A stretch of 64,000 nucleotides of DNA from Piscicoccus intestinalis NBRC 104926 (GTDB lineage Bacteria; Actinomycetota; Actinomycetes; Actinomycetales; Dermatophilaceae). The stretch covers positions 1 through 64,000 of the forward strand of contig NZ_BCNQ01000014.1 of NCBI RefSeq assembly GCF_001515525.1, given 5' to 3'. The position numbers and the translations under genes were made by a program. Each line of letters opens with the position of its first letter. The first letter of the stretch is position 1. The notes under the pieces are model-generated. The model was not told where the DNA came from. It searched no databases and saw only the letters and a program-made list of their open reading frames with translations. Below are positions 51,894-61,852 of this stretch, piece after piece.

Positions 51894-51919
51894 AGCTAGC
51901 GGCTAGCTCGCCGCTAGCT
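51894..51919. terminator. Bidirectional terminator between the ArsA pair and whiB
   Basis: AGCTAGCGGC (51894-51903) pairs perfectly with GCCGCTAGCT (51910-51919) over a 6-nt loop. The right arm ends in the whiB stop codon. Flanking GCTAGC repeats add further pairing. Confidence 0.7.
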
Positions 51920-52233
51920 CACGCGGACTGTTCGTCGGCGAGGCCGCGCTCGAAGAGGGCCCGCCAGGAGGGGACGGCCGGGTGTCGACGCAGCATCGCG
52001 CGACGCTCCCGTTCGGTCATTCCGCCCCAGACCCCGAATTCGGTGCGGTTGTCCAACGCGTCTGCCAGACACTCCGCGACCACGGGACATCGCAGGCAGA
52101 TTTGCTTGGCCTGCTGCTGAGCGGCCCCCTGCACGAACAGTGCGTCGGGCTCACTCTTGCTGCACGCGGCGAGCGGTGCCCAGTCTTCGATCAGCCTGGG
52201 ATGACGCCGCATCGGCGCTGATGAGATCGTCAT
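51919..52233 (-). CDS. WhiB4-like iron-sulphur regulator
   Basis: WhiB-family protein of 104 residues with the cluster Cys in LAACSKSEPDALF, the pair in CLRC, and the fourth in VAECLADAL. The family turn GVWGGMTERERRAML and a basic tail follow. The position between the ArsA pair and ponA2 is that of mycobacterial whiB4 (Rv3681c), a redox-responsive repressor. The ATG at 52233 has AAGGGG six bases upstream. Confidence 0.92.
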   Translation of the reverse strand: MTISSAPMRRHPRLIEDWAPLAACSKSEPDALFVQGAAQQQAKQICLRCPVVAECLADALDNRTEFGVWGGMTERERRAMLRRHPAVPSWRALFERGLADEQSA

Positions 52234-52671
52234 TGATTACCCCTTGTAACGACCGCGATTCTCGTTGAGAACGCCTCCAGGTGCGGATGGCAAGTGGTTG
52301 GGCAAACATAACTTTCCGAAGCCCAATTGGCCAATGCCCCTATTACTGCATCCTGTCACACCGAGGGACCCACGGCGAGGGCGGAAGTCCTTGACTCGAC
52401 GTCTCAGACGGAGTACAAGGGGCCCTGCGACTGCTCGATTCTTCGCATCGGCAGCAGCCCCGGCGGGCTGTAAGGTTTCCGCATCGCCACCGCTTCGGTG
52501 GGGGCGTTCGAGCACCCTCGAGCAACCCCCGAGCCCGCTCAAGACGCGCGCCGGGGCGTTCGCCGGCGCGGCCGGTCGGTGCCGCACGACCGGCGGCATC
52601 GTGACACGCTTGTATCCCCCCGCGCCCGTTTCCCGCCCGTGCTTGTCGGTTGTGCGGTTTACCCTGGCGCC
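52234..52671. promoter_or_regulatory. Divergent region between whiB4-like and ponA2-like genes
   Basis: A 438-bp gap. It contains a small hairpin CCACCG-CTT-CGGTGG (52487-52501) and the leaderless -10 box TACCCT (52660-52665) of the penicillin-binding protein gene. No gene is evident. The part next to whiB is AT-richer, as expected for its promoter. Confidence 0.5.
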
Positions 52672-55125
52672 ATGACCCCCACTCCTGGAGACCCCTCGGG
52701 TCCTGCCATGAGCTCGTCTGCGACGCCGGGCAACCGGCCGGGGCGGGCCGCCCCGGCAAACTCCGGCGCCGCGTCGGCATCGGGGTCGGGTTCGGGCGGG
52801 GGGTCCGCCTCCGACACCGGCGTGCGCCAGGCGTTCAGCCTCCTCGGCGCCTTCGTCGCCCTGTCGATGGTCGCCGGCCTCCTCGGTGCGGGCATCTTCG
52901 TGCCGGTGGTCGGGCTGGGCGGCCTGGCCACCAAGGAGGCGGTCGGCACGTTCGACGCGCTGCCCGCGGAGTTCACCGCCTCCCCGATGGCGCAGCAGTC
53001 GCAGATCCTCGCGTCCGACGGCAGCGTCATCGCCACGTTGTACGAGGAGAACCGCGCGGTCGTGCCGCTGGAGAAGATCTCGAAGGTCATGCAGGACGCG
53101 CAGATCGCCATCGAGGACGACCGCTTCTACCAGCACGGCGGCATCGACACCCGCGGCATCGCCCGGGCCGTCTTCCAGACCGCGCAGGGCAACACCCAGG
53201 GTGCCTCGACGATCACCCAGCAGTTCGTCAAGCAGACCCGCATCTACTCCGCGCTCAAGGACGACAACGAAGACGCGGCCGCCGCCGCTCAGGCCCGCGG
53301 CGGCATCCCCGGCGTCGTGCGCAAGCTTCAGGAGGCCAAGTACGCGCTGGCGCTGGAGGAGAAGCTGTCGAAGAAGCAGATCCTCGAGGGCTACCTCAAC
53401 CTCGTGTATTACGGCGCGGGCGCGTACGGCGTCGAGGCCGCGGCCAACCGTTACTTCGGTGTCTCGGCCGAGAAGCTCACGCTGCCGCAGGCGGCGCTGA
53501 TCGCCGGCATGGCCCAACGCCCCGGCGCCACCGACCCGTTCCAGTACCCGGAGCGCGCGTTGGAGCGTCGCAACGCCGTGCTGGAGCGCATGCGCGACAC
53601 CAAACACATCTCGACGCAGCGCATGCGCGAGGCGCAGCGCGTGCCGATCACGCTCAACCCCACCAAGCGCGAGGCGTCCTGCCCGGCGTCGAAAGATCCG
53701 TACTTCTGCGACTTCGTCAAGGCGTGGCTCATGGAGCAGCCGTCGCTGGGCGACACCCCGGCCGAGCGCGAGAAGCGCGTCTACCGGGGCGGGCTGAAGA
53801 TCAAGACGACCTACGACGTCAAGCTCAACGCCGCGGTCAAGAAGAGCCTCGAGGCGCGGCTTCCGGTGGGCAACCGCCAGCACCGCGGCACCGCGGCGGC
53901 GGTCGTGGAGCCCGGCACCGGGCACGTCATCGCGTTGGCGCAGAACACCACCTACACGTCGGCGGCGAGCAAGAAGTTCGGGCAGACCTCGGTCAACTGG
54001 ACCGTCGACCACCGCTACGGCGGCTCGGGCGGCTTCCAGATCGGTTCGACCGCGAAGATGTTCGGTGTCGTCACCGCCCTCGAGGAGGGCATGAGCGCCA
54101 ACTCCTCGGTCAACGCGCCGCCCGACGGCACGCGTTACTCGGCCACGCGCCTGGGCGGCAACAACTGCGGGTACCGCGGCACGAGCTTCGCTCCGTTCAA
54201 CGCGGAGAGCAACGAGCACGGTCGGATGACCCTGCAGCATGCCACCGCGCTGTCGGTCAACACCGCGTTCGTGCAGCTGGCGTCGATGGTCGGCGTCTGC
54301 AAGGAGCGGGCGACGATGAAGAAGATGGGGCTGCGCACCGCCACCAACGGCGAGTACGGCGAGTCCGGCATGGCCGCGGTGATCCTCGGCGCCGACAACG
54401 CCTCGCCGCTGACCGTCGCCAGCGCTTACGCGACGCTCGCCGCGGGCGGCAAGTACTGTGAGCCGGTGCCGGTCACCGACATCACGGCCTTCGACGGCAA
54501 GAAGTTCGCCGTCTCCGACGGCAAGTGCACCCAGGTCGTCAACCCGCAGATCGCCTACCGCACCACGCGCATCCTGCAGACGGTGCTCAGCGAGGGCACC
54601 GGCAAGGCGATCGGGCTGCCGGACGGCCGGCAGGCGGCGGGCAAGACCGGCACCTCCGACAACAGCAAGCAGACGTGGTTCGCCGGGTACACCCCCCAGC
54701 GCGCCGCCGCCGTGTGGGTCGGCACCCCCGACCGGCCGCGCCCGATGCGCGGCGTGTACGGCGCGACGATCGCGGGGCCGCTGTGGTCGCGGATCATGGC
54801 GCAGACGAGCCAGGGGCTGCCGCGGCAGCGCTTCAGCGTCGTCGAGACGAGCGCGAAAGACGCGGTGCAGGTGCCCGATGTCGTCGGCCTGAGCCGCAAC
54901 CAGGCGACGCGGCGCCTCGAGCAGGCCGGCTTCGACGTCTCGGTCTCCGACCAGACGATCACCTCGAACCGGGCCCAGCGGGGCCAGGTGGCTGCCTCCT
55001 CACCCGAGGGCGGAGACAGGGCGCTGCGGGGCGAGACCGTCACGCTGACGCTGTCGGGTGGCCTCTCGTCGGGCTCGGCGAGCCCGACGGGCACCGCGAC
55101 GGCCGTCAACAACAACGGCAACTGA
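52672..55125 (+). CDS. ponA2: Bifunctional penicillin-binding protein with PASTA domain (PonA2-like)
   Basis: Class A PBP of 817 residues. A disordered Ser/Gly N terminus precedes one membrane span (about 55-80). The GT51 transglycosylase has the catalytic Glu148 in AIEDDRFYQHGGIDTRG and GASTITQQFVKQ. The transpeptidase has SxxK in FQIGSTAKMF (about residue 460), an SVN motif and AAGKTGTSD (about 659). One PASTA domain (VPDVVGLSRNQATRRLEQAG) and a Ser/Thr tail close it. It builds and cross-links peptidoglycan outside the membrane. TACCCT stands 6 nt before the ATG at 52672, a leaderless arrangement. Confidence 0.94.
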   Translation: MTPTPGDPSGPAMSSSATPGNRPGRAAPANSGAASASGSGSGGGSASDTGVRQAFSLLGAFVALSMVAGLLGAGIFVPVVGLGGLATKEAVGTFDALPAEFTASPMAQQSQILASDGSVIATLYEENRAVVPLEKISKVMQDAQIAIEDDRFYQHGGIDTRGIARAVFQTAQGNTQGASTITQQFVKQTRIYSALKDDNEDAAAAAQARGGIPGVVRKLQEAKYALALEEKLSKKQILEGYLNLVYYGAGAYGVEAAANRYFGVSAEKLTLPQAALIAGMAQRPGATDPFQYPERALERRNAVLERMRDTKHISTQRMREAQRVPITLNPTKREASCPASKDPYFCDFVKAWLMEQPSLGDTPAEREKRVYRGGLKIKTTYDVKLNAAVKKSLEARLPVGNRQHRGTAAAVVEPGTGHVIALAQNTTYTSAASKKFGQTSVNWTVDHRYGGSGGFQIGSTAKMFGVVTALEEGMSANSSVNAPPDGTRYSATRLGGNNCGYRGTSFAPFNAESNEHGRMTLQHATALSVNTAFVQLASMVGVCKERATMKKMGLRTATNGEYGESGMAAVILGADNASPLTVASAYATLAAGGKYCEPVPVTDITAFDGKKFAVSDGKCTQVVNPQIAYRTTRILQTVLSEGTGKAIGLPDGRQAAGKTGTSDNSKQTWFAGYTPQRAAAVWVGTPDRPRPMRGVYGATIAGPLWSRIMAQTSQGLPRQRFSVVETSAKDAVQVPDVVGLSRNQATRRLEQAGFDVSVSDQTITSNRAQRGQVAASSPEGGDRALRGETVTLTLSGGLSSGSASPTGTATAVNNNGN

Positions 55126-56087
55126 TGCCTTCGCTGTGGCGGGCCGGAGCTGGGGTGGCGGCGGCGGGCGCGGGAGCGCTGGCCTACGCCGGGCTCGTCG
55201 AGCGCAACGCGTTCACGCTGCGGGCGTTCGAGCTGCCGGTGCTCCCGGTGGGGGCCGACCCGATCCGGGTGCTGCACCTGTCCGACCTGCACCTCATGCC
55301 GGCGCAGCGCCGCAAGGTGCGCTGGGTGCGCGACCTGGCCCGGCTCGAGCCGGACATGGTCGTCAACACCGGTGACAACATCGCGAACCCGAACTCGATC
55401 GAGCCGCTGCTGCACGCGCTGGAGCCCTACCTCGACCTGCCCGGGGCGTTCGTGCTCGGCTCGAACGACTACTTCGCGCCGGGGCGGCGCAACCCGGTCG
55501 ACTATCTCGTGAAGAAGCGGGTCCGGCCGCGCACGCCGCGACTGCCCACCGGCGAGCTCGTCGAGGGGCTGGCCGAGCACGGCTGGCGCGACCTGAGCAA
55601 CGCCCGCGGGGCGCTGTCGGTCAAGGGGATGCGACTGGGGCTCGTCGGCGTCGACGACCCGCACCTGAACTACGACGACTACGACTCGGTCTCCGGGGCC
55701 GCCGACCCGGCCGCCGACCCGGCCGCCGACCCGGCCGCCGACCTGACGGTCGGGATCACCCACGCGCCGTACACGCGAGTGCTCGACGCGATGACCCGCG
55801 ATGGCGCCGAGTTGCTCATCGCCGGACACACCCACGGCGGGCAGCTCGCGGTGCCGTTCTACCGGGCGCTCGTCACCAACTGCGACCTCGACACCGGCCG
55901 CGTCAAGGGGGTCTCACGGTGGTGGCCGGGAGCGAACGGTCTCCCCTCGTCGGGGGCGCCGCCGCGCGCCGCGTGGATGCACGTCTCCGCGGGCCTGGGC
56001 ACCTCCCCGTACGCGCCGTTCCGGTTCGCCTGCCGCCCCGAGGCGAGCCTGCTGACGCTCGTGCCGAGCGACGCGCGCCGAGGCTGA
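55125..56087 (+). CDS. Membrane-linked metallophosphoesterase
   Basis: Calcineurin-like phosphoesterase of 320 residues with an N-terminal hydrophobic segment. Metal-site motifs are VLHLSDLHLMPAQRR, MVVNTGDNIANPN, VLGSNDYFAPGRR (GND replaced by SND), ITHAPY, and LLIAGHTHGGQLAVPF. A short in-frame repeat ADPAADPAADPAAD lies at about residues 192-205. In mycobacteria the orthologue (Rv3683) also follows ponA2. The ATG at 55125 overlaps the PBP stop (TGATG). The substrate is unknown. Confidence 0.88.
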   Translation: MPSLWRAGAGVAAAGAGALAYAGLVERNAFTLRAFELPVLPVGADPIRVLHLSDLHLMPAQRRKVRWVRDLARLEPDMVVNTGDNIANPNSIEPLLHALEPYLDLPGAFVLGSNDYFAPGRRNPVDYLVKKRVRPRTPRLPTGELVEGLAEHGWRDLSNARGALSVKGMRLGLVGVDDPHLNYDDYDSVSGAADPAADPAADPAADLTVGITHAPYTRVLDAMTRDGAELLIAGHTHGGQLAVPFYRALVTNCDLDTGRVKGVSRWWPGANGLPSSGAPPRAAWMHVSAGLGTSPYAPFRFACRPEASLLTLVPSDARRG

Positions 56088-56151
56088 GTCGGGCCCTGAT
56101 CCGGGCCTGAGCCGAGCCTGAGCCGGGGCGTCAGCCGGGCCCTGAGCCGAT
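56084..56151 (+). repeat. Degenerate 11-bp tandem repeat starting in the phosphoesterase stop codon
   Basis: About six units of CCTGAGCCGGG type: CTGAGTCGGGC, CCTGATCCGGG, CCTGAGCCGAG, CCTGAGCCGGGG, CGTCAGCCGGG, then CCCTGAGCCGAT. The first contains the TGA of the gene. Core and length match the array after actP. Confidence 0.75.
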
Positions 56152-56257
56152 CTGGCAGCGTTCCTGGGCCGATTACGTGCCGACGGGGGTTGTCGGCTAA
56201 GGTGGCTGAGGCGCCGATCCCGACGAGGTCTGCTTTCCGGGGTGCGGCGCGTTGCCA

Positions 56258-56334
<77 letters not shown>

Positions 56335-56353
56335 TTTCTTCCGCAGTTCGCGG

Positions 56354-56378
56354 GCCCGTGCCGACCTCCGGCACGGGC
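56354..56378 (+). terminator. Terminator after tRNA-Pro
   Basis: GCCCGTGCC (56354-56362) pairs with GGCACGGGC (56370-56378), 7-nt loop, followed by CTTTCGT. It begins 20 bp after the tRNA. Confidence 0.85.
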
Positions 56379-56504
56379 CTTTCGTGGTTTCCAGGACGTG
56401 GCTTCGACCGTGCGCCCGGCGGAAGCAGGACGAGTACGACCGAGATCGGCTGCTGGTCTTCCCGGGATCCTCCTGACGGCCCGACGGTTGGTTATCGCTT
56501 GATT

Positions 56505-56526
56505 GGAGGATATTCTCCGTTATATG
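56505..56526 (+). promoter_or_regulatory. Leaderless promoter and palindrome of the nucleotidyltransferase gene
   Basis: GGAGGATATTCTCC (56505-56518) is a near-perfect palindrome (one mismatched pair) that contains the -10 box TATTCT (56511-56516), 7 nt before the ATG at 56524. Autoregulation of an antitoxin-like gene fits. Confidence 0.5.
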
Positions 56527-57105
56527 AGAACTGAGGCGCCCCTCCTCGCCCCGATCTTCCGGTCGGACGGTCAGGCGCGCCTTCTCGCCGAGCTCCTGCT
56601 CACCGGGGACGAGCTCAGCCTCTCCGACCTCGCGACGCGCGTCGACTTGGCCTACGCGACGGTTCATCGCGAGGGCGAGCGGCTGCTCGATGCGGGCATC
56701 CTGCGCGAGCGTCAGGTGGGGCGCTCCCGGCTCGTGCGCGCCAACCCAGACAGTCCCCTCGTGGAGCCGCTGCGACAGATCCTCCTGGTCAGCGCGGGCC
56801 CGAAGGTGCTGCTCACCGAAGCGCTGCGGCCGGTCGAAGGGATCACCGCAGCGTTCATCTACGGATCCTTCGCCGCGCGCATGACCGGTATTCCCGGGCC
56901 GCCGCCGCAGGACGTCGATCTCATGGTCGTCGGCGCACCCGATGTCGACGCCGTCCATGACGCGTGCGACACCGTGCAGGAGCAGATCGGGAGGCCAGTC
57001 AACCCGACCATCCTGAGCCCGACGGAGGCCCGGAAGCGCACTGGCTTCCTGACCGAGGTCGCTGCCAGCCCCACGGTCCTGCTCATCGGGGAGCTGCCGT
57101 GGTGA
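56524..57105 (+). CDS. Winged-helix plus MNT-type nucleotidyltransferase protein
   Basis: A 193-residue protein. The N-terminal winged helix (RLLAELLLTGDELSLSDLAT, YATVHREGERLLDAG, GRSRLVRANP) is joined to a minimal nucleotidyltransferase domain with AFIYGSFAARMTG and QDVDLMVVGAPD, the GS and DxD motifs of that fold. This architecture is typical of MNT antitoxins paired with HEPN toxins. The GTGA-overlapping next frame resembles the start of such a partner but is cut short. It is in a less GC-rich stretch beside a tRNA gene, which fits an acquired module. Confidence 0.75.
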   Translation: MRTEAPLLAPIFRSDGQARLLAELLLTGDELSLSDLATRVDLAYATVHREGERLLDAGILRERQVGRSRLVRANPDSPLVEPLRQILLVSAGPKVLLTEALRPVEGITAAFIYGSFAARMTGIPGPPPQDVDLMVVGAPDVDAVHDACDTVQEQIGRPVNPTILSPTEARKRTGFLTEVAASPTVLLIGELPW

Positions 57106-57254
57106 CCTCCAAGTTCAGCGAGGCGCAGCGCAACGCCATCGACGCGCTCGTCGACGGCCGCCGGCTCGAGGTCGCGCCCGTCGATGACCCAGGCCGCAGC
57201 TGGGCCGCCGAGACGGGCAAGCGCGCCGACCGCTCGGGCCGCTGCGCCGCCTGA
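57102..57254 (+). pseudogene. Truncated partner gene of the nucleotidyltransferase (HEPN-like start)
   Basis: A 50-codon frame beginning at GTG 57102, overlapping the upstream stop by GTGA. It reads VTSKFSEAQRNAIDALVDGR then RLEVAPVDDPG and loses sense (RSWAAETGKRADRSGRC). The beginning resembles HEPN-domain proteins that follow such nucleotidyltransferases, which normally run over 100 residues. Probably a remnant; a short functional peptide is not excluded. Confidence 0.5.
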
Positions 57255-57259
57255 CTTGA

Positions 57260-57329
57260 CCGAAGGCTGCCCTTTCGGTCGAGGGCTCCCGCTATATCCC
57301 TAGCCCTCGACCGAAAGGGCAGCCTTCGG
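57260..57329. terminator. Perfect 28-bp inverted repeat, 14-nt loop
   Basis: 57260-57287 (starts CCGAAGGCTGCCCTTTCGG) is exactly complementary to 57302-57329. It lies five bases after the truncated frame and 40 bp before the asd stop on the other strand. It would serve as a bidirectional terminator; its length and perfection are unusual. Confidence 0.85.
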
Positions 57330-57369
57330 CCGGGGTCGAGCTGCGCCTCACCTCCCCGAGCGCCGGAGC

Positions 57370-58448
57370 TCACCGGCCGGCGGTGAGGTCGGCGCAGACG
57401 AGTTCGCCGATCTGGGCGAGGTTGAGCGCCCCGCCCTGGCGCAGATTGTCGCCGCAGATGAACAGGTCGAGCGTGTGGTGAGCCCCCGGCGCCTGGCGCA
57501 TCCGGCCGACGAACGTCGGGTCGGAGCCGACGACATCGGTGGGAGTGGGCCATTCGCCGCTGCCTGGGTCGTCGAGCACGACGACGCTCGGCGCCTCGAC
57601 GAGGGCCCGCCGCGCCTGCCCCACGCTGACCCGCTTGTGGAACGTCGCGTGCACGGCGAGGGAGTGCCCGTTGACGACCGGCACCCGCACGCACGTCGCC
57701 GACACCGGTAGGTGCGGGCTGCCGAGCAGCTTGCGGGTCTCCTCACGCACCGACTCCTCCTCGGTGCTCCAGCCGCCGTGCCCGAGGTCACCGACCCAGG
57801 GAACGACGTTGAACGCCAACGCCGCCGGGAACGGGGAGTCGTCGGGGAGCAGCGAGGCGACCCGCCTCCGGACGCCGCCGGTGTGGGTGCCCACCCCCGG
57901 CGTGTGCGCCAGGGCGTCGACCTCGGCGTACAGCCGCTGCGCGCCGGCCTGACCGGCTCCGGAGGCGGCCTGGTAGGAGGCCACCACGAGCTCGCTGAGC
58001 TCCCACTGGGAGTGCAGCGGGAACAGCGCGTCCATCATCGTCAGCGTCGTGCAGTTCGGGCTCGCGATGATGCCTCGCGGGCGGTTGCGCACCTGCGCGG
58101 GGTTCTGCTCCGCGACGACCAGCGGCACGTCGTGTTGGGTGCGAAAGACCGGGGAGCAGTCGACGACCACGACCCCGCGGTGCGTCGCGATCGGCGCCCA
58201 GTGGGACGCGACGTCCGACGGCACCGCGAAGAACGCGACGTCGACGCCGTCGAACGCGGAGCCGGTGAGCTCGCGCACCACGACATCCTCACCGCGCACC
58301 TGGCGCACCTGCCCGGCCGACCCCGCCGACGCGATGAGCCGGATCTCACCCCAGACGTCGCGTCGTTCGGACAGCACCGACAGCAACACAGAGCCCACGG
58401 CGCCGGTGGCCCCCACCACCGCCAACGTGGGCTTGCTGTGCTCGGTCA

Positions 58449-58452
<4 letters not shown>
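57370..58452 (-). CDS. asd: Aspartate-semialdehyde dehydrogenase
   Basis: Second enzyme of the aspartate pathway to lysine, diaminopimelate, threonine and methionine; reduces aspartyl phosphate. It has 360 residues. The Rossmann motif is [18 protein letters not shown], the active-site Cys lies in [18 protein letters not shown], and [18 protein letters not shown] carries the catalytic His. The ATG at 58452 overlaps the lysC stop (ATGATGA), so the two genes are translationally coupled, the standard actinobacterial arrangement. Confidence 0.95.
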
Positions 58453-59723
<1,271 letters not shown>

Positions 59724-59880
59724 AGAACACTCCGCATCGATCCGGGGACAGACTCCGCGTGAAGTCTAGTCCGGTCGCCATGCGGCCCTTCGGGCTCTCG
59801 AATCGCGAAACGCCGACGAACGATCCGGTGCACGAGTGGTTTCGGATCGATCAGTTGAGCGGCCGCGGGTCGGCGACCGG

Positions 59881-60513
59881 TCAGGCTCCGTGCAGGGCGT
59901 CGAACTGGGCCTCGGCGACGACGTCCTCGTCGGCGTCCAGCCGGATGTGCGAGATCACCGACTGAAGCACCCGCAGCGCGCTCGCGGCCCGGGCGCCCCA
60001 GGACGACAGGTAGCTGAACTGCCACCACCACAGGGCCTCGCTGATCTGGCCGTCGGTGTGGTGGCGCAGGCCGTGCATGAGGGCGGCCGCGATGTCGGCG
60101 ATGTCTCCGGAGATCTGGCCGCCGCTGACCTGGCCCGTCGTCAGCGGGTCGACGACCTCGACGTACTCGTCGAGGCCGGTCAGCAGCGCGGCGAGGCCGT
60201 TGCGCAGGTCTTCGACGTCTTCGTCGCTGCCGAGGTCGGGCTCGAAGCGCTGGGCCGGCACGACGTCGGTGATCGCGCCGAGCCGGGCGCCGGTGACGAG
60301 CACCTGCGAGACCGCGAGCAGCAGCATGGGGATCGCGATGTCGGGCGACTCGCCCGCGGCGACCTGCCGCACGAGCGTGAGGAACGCGCGCGCCTCACCG
60401 GCCGTCTCGTCGGCGAGCAGCGCGAGATCGCTGTCGATCATCTCCGTCTCCGTGGGCATGCCGGGCAGTCCAGGAGCGTCAGGAGCATCGGGAGCGTCGG
60501 GTGAGTCAGGCAT
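59881..60513 (-). CDS. DUF5063 domain protein
   Basis: A 210-residue, mostly helical acidic protein of unknown function, found next to recR in many actinobacteria. After a Pro/Asp/Ala repeat ([12 protein letters not shown]) come [39 protein letters not shown], and [20 protein letters not shown]; the C terminus is helical with [25 protein letters not shown] precedes the ATG at 60513, which lies eight bases inside the end of recR, so translation is coupled. Confidence 0.82.
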   Translation of the reverse strand: MPDSPDAPDAPDAPGLPGMPTETEMIDSDLALLADETAGEARAFLTLVRQVAAGESPDIAIPMLLLAVSQVLVTGARLGAITDVVPAQRFEPDLGSDEDVEDLRNGLAALLTGLDEYVEVVDPLTTGQVSGGQISGDIADIAAALMHGLRHHTDGQISEALWWWQFSYLSSWGARAASALRVLQSVISHIRLDADEDVVAEAQFDALHGA

Positions 60514-61105
60514 TGAGCAACCTCCTGCCTTCGAAGGCTCGGCCGAGGGTGATTTCGTCGGCGTATTCCAGGTCACCGCCGACCGGCAGGCCGGAGGCCA
60601 GGCGCGAGATCCGCACCCCGAGGGTGCTCAGCGCGCGCACGAGGTAGGTGGCCGTCGCCTCCCCCTCGAGATTGGGGTCGGTCGCGATGATGACCTCGGA
60701 GACCGAGGCGTCCGCGAGGCGGGAGAACAGCTGGGCGATCGACAGGTCGTCCGGCCCGACGCCGTCCATCGGGCTGATCGCGCCGCCGAGCACGTGGTAG
60801 CGGCCGCGGAATTCGCGGGTGCGTTCGATGGCGACGACGTCTTTGGGCTCCTCGACGACACAGATCACCGTGGCGTCGCGACGGGGGTCGGCGCAGATGC
60901 GGCACTGCTCCGACTCCGCGACGTTGCCGCACGTCTCGCAGAATCGCACCTTCGACTTGACCTCCACGAGCGCGTCGACGAGCCGCTTCACGTCCGCCTC
61001 GTCGGCCTGCAGGAGGTGGAAGGCGATGCGCTGGGCGCTCTTGGGACCGATGCCGGGCAGCATGCCCAGTTCGTCGATGAGGTCTTGCACCGCGCCTTCA
61101 TACAC
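60506..61105 (-). CDS. recR: Recombination protein RecR
   Basis: DNA-binding partner of RecO/RecF in gap repair. It has 199 residues. [20 protein letters not shown] begins the HhH, the zinc finger is [20 protein letters not shown], and the Toprim domain has [17 protein letters not shown] then [19 protein letters not shown] chose the GTG at 61105, the canonical N terminus, which has TAGGCT 7 nt upstream (61113-61118), a leaderless pattern. The longer frame upstream is not family-like. Confidence 0.95.
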   Translation of the reverse strand: MYEGAVQDLIDELGMLPGIGPKSAQRIAFHLLQADEADVKRLVDALVEVKSKVRFCETCGNVAESEQCRICADPRRDATVICVVEEPKDVVAIERTREFRGRYHVLGGAISPMDGVGPDDLSIAQLFSRLADASVSEVIIATDPNLEGEATATYLVRALSTLGVRISRLASGLPVGGDLEYADEITLGRAFEGRRLLNA

Positions 61106-61203
61106 GTGTGCCAGCCTACGTGGTCGATGCGCAGGCGGGCCGCAGCCCGGGCGCGCAGATCCCCGACCGCCCGGCGGCGACAGCACTCGCGTTCGGTTTA
61201 CCG

Positions 61204-61225
61204 ACTAACAGTTAGTGACTAACAT
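61204..61225 (+). promoter_or_regulatory. TetR-type operator overlapping the promoter of the TetR gene
   Basis: Three alternating half-sites, ACTAAC-A-GTTAGT-G-ACTAAC (61204-61223), give two overlapping perfect palindromes. The last half-site lies within the -10 box TAACAT (61220-61225), 6 nt before the ATG at 61232. Autorepression is the natural reading. Confidence 0.75.
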
Positions 61226-61231
61226 AGCGTT

Positions 61232-61852
61232 ATGCCAGGTGCTCACGACACCCGCGAGGCGCTGCGGCGGACCGCGCTCGCGATGTTCTCCCAGCGGGGC
61301 TACGACGCCGTGACCGTCGCGCAGGTCGCGCGCGCCGCGAACGTCTCGCACATGACGTTCTTCCGGCACTTCCCCAGCAAGGAGTCGGTCGTCGTCGCCG
61401 ACCTGTTCGATCCCGTCATCGCGGCGGCGGTCGCCGCCCAGCCGCGGGAGTGGGCGCCCCTGCGCCGCGCCGTGCAGGGTCTGGTCGCCGCCCTCGATGA
61501 CGAGGGGGCTCGCGCCGAATTGACGTCGGACGAGTTCCGCGAGCGGGTGCAGCTCGCCGCCTCGACCCCGTCGCTGCGGGGGGCCGTGTCGGCCGCCTCA
61601 CTCGCGACCGAGGAGGCCATCGCAGCAGCTCTCGACGTGAGCCTCGGCGGGGCGACTGGCGGGGGTGCTGGCGGGGGTTCAGCGGACGGGGCAACACCGG
61701 GGCCGGGGCCGTTGGCCGCTCGGGCGGCGGCGGCCGCGACGATGGGGGCCGCGAGCGCGATCCTGCTGGCGTGGGCCGCCGAGGGTGCGGGCACCGATCC
61801 GGCGGCGAGTCTGCGCGATGGGCTCCTCAGCCTCCTCGGGGAGGGGTCATGA
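61232..61852 (+). CDS. TetR/AcrR-family regulator
   Basis: A 206-residue repressor. The HTH is TREALRRTALAMFSQRGYDA, VTVAQVARAANVSHMTFFRH, FPSKESVV. The ligand domain is Ala-rich with a Gly-rich insertion (GGATGGGAGGGSADG). It probably represses its own operon with the ABC transporter genes, whose start overlaps its stop (ATGA). Leaderless start with the operator in the promoter. The inducer is probably a drug or lipid exported by the ABC system (inference). Confidence 0.9.
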   Translation: MPGAHDTREALRRTALAMFSQRGYDAVTVAQVARAANVSHMTFFRHFPSKESVVVADLFDPVIAAAVAAQPREWAPLRRAVQGLVAALDDEGARAELTSDEFRERVQLAASTPSLRGAVSAASLATEEAIAAALDVSLGGATGGGAGGGSADGATPGPGPLAARAAAAATMGAASAILLAWAAEGAGTDPAASLRDGLLSLLGEGS

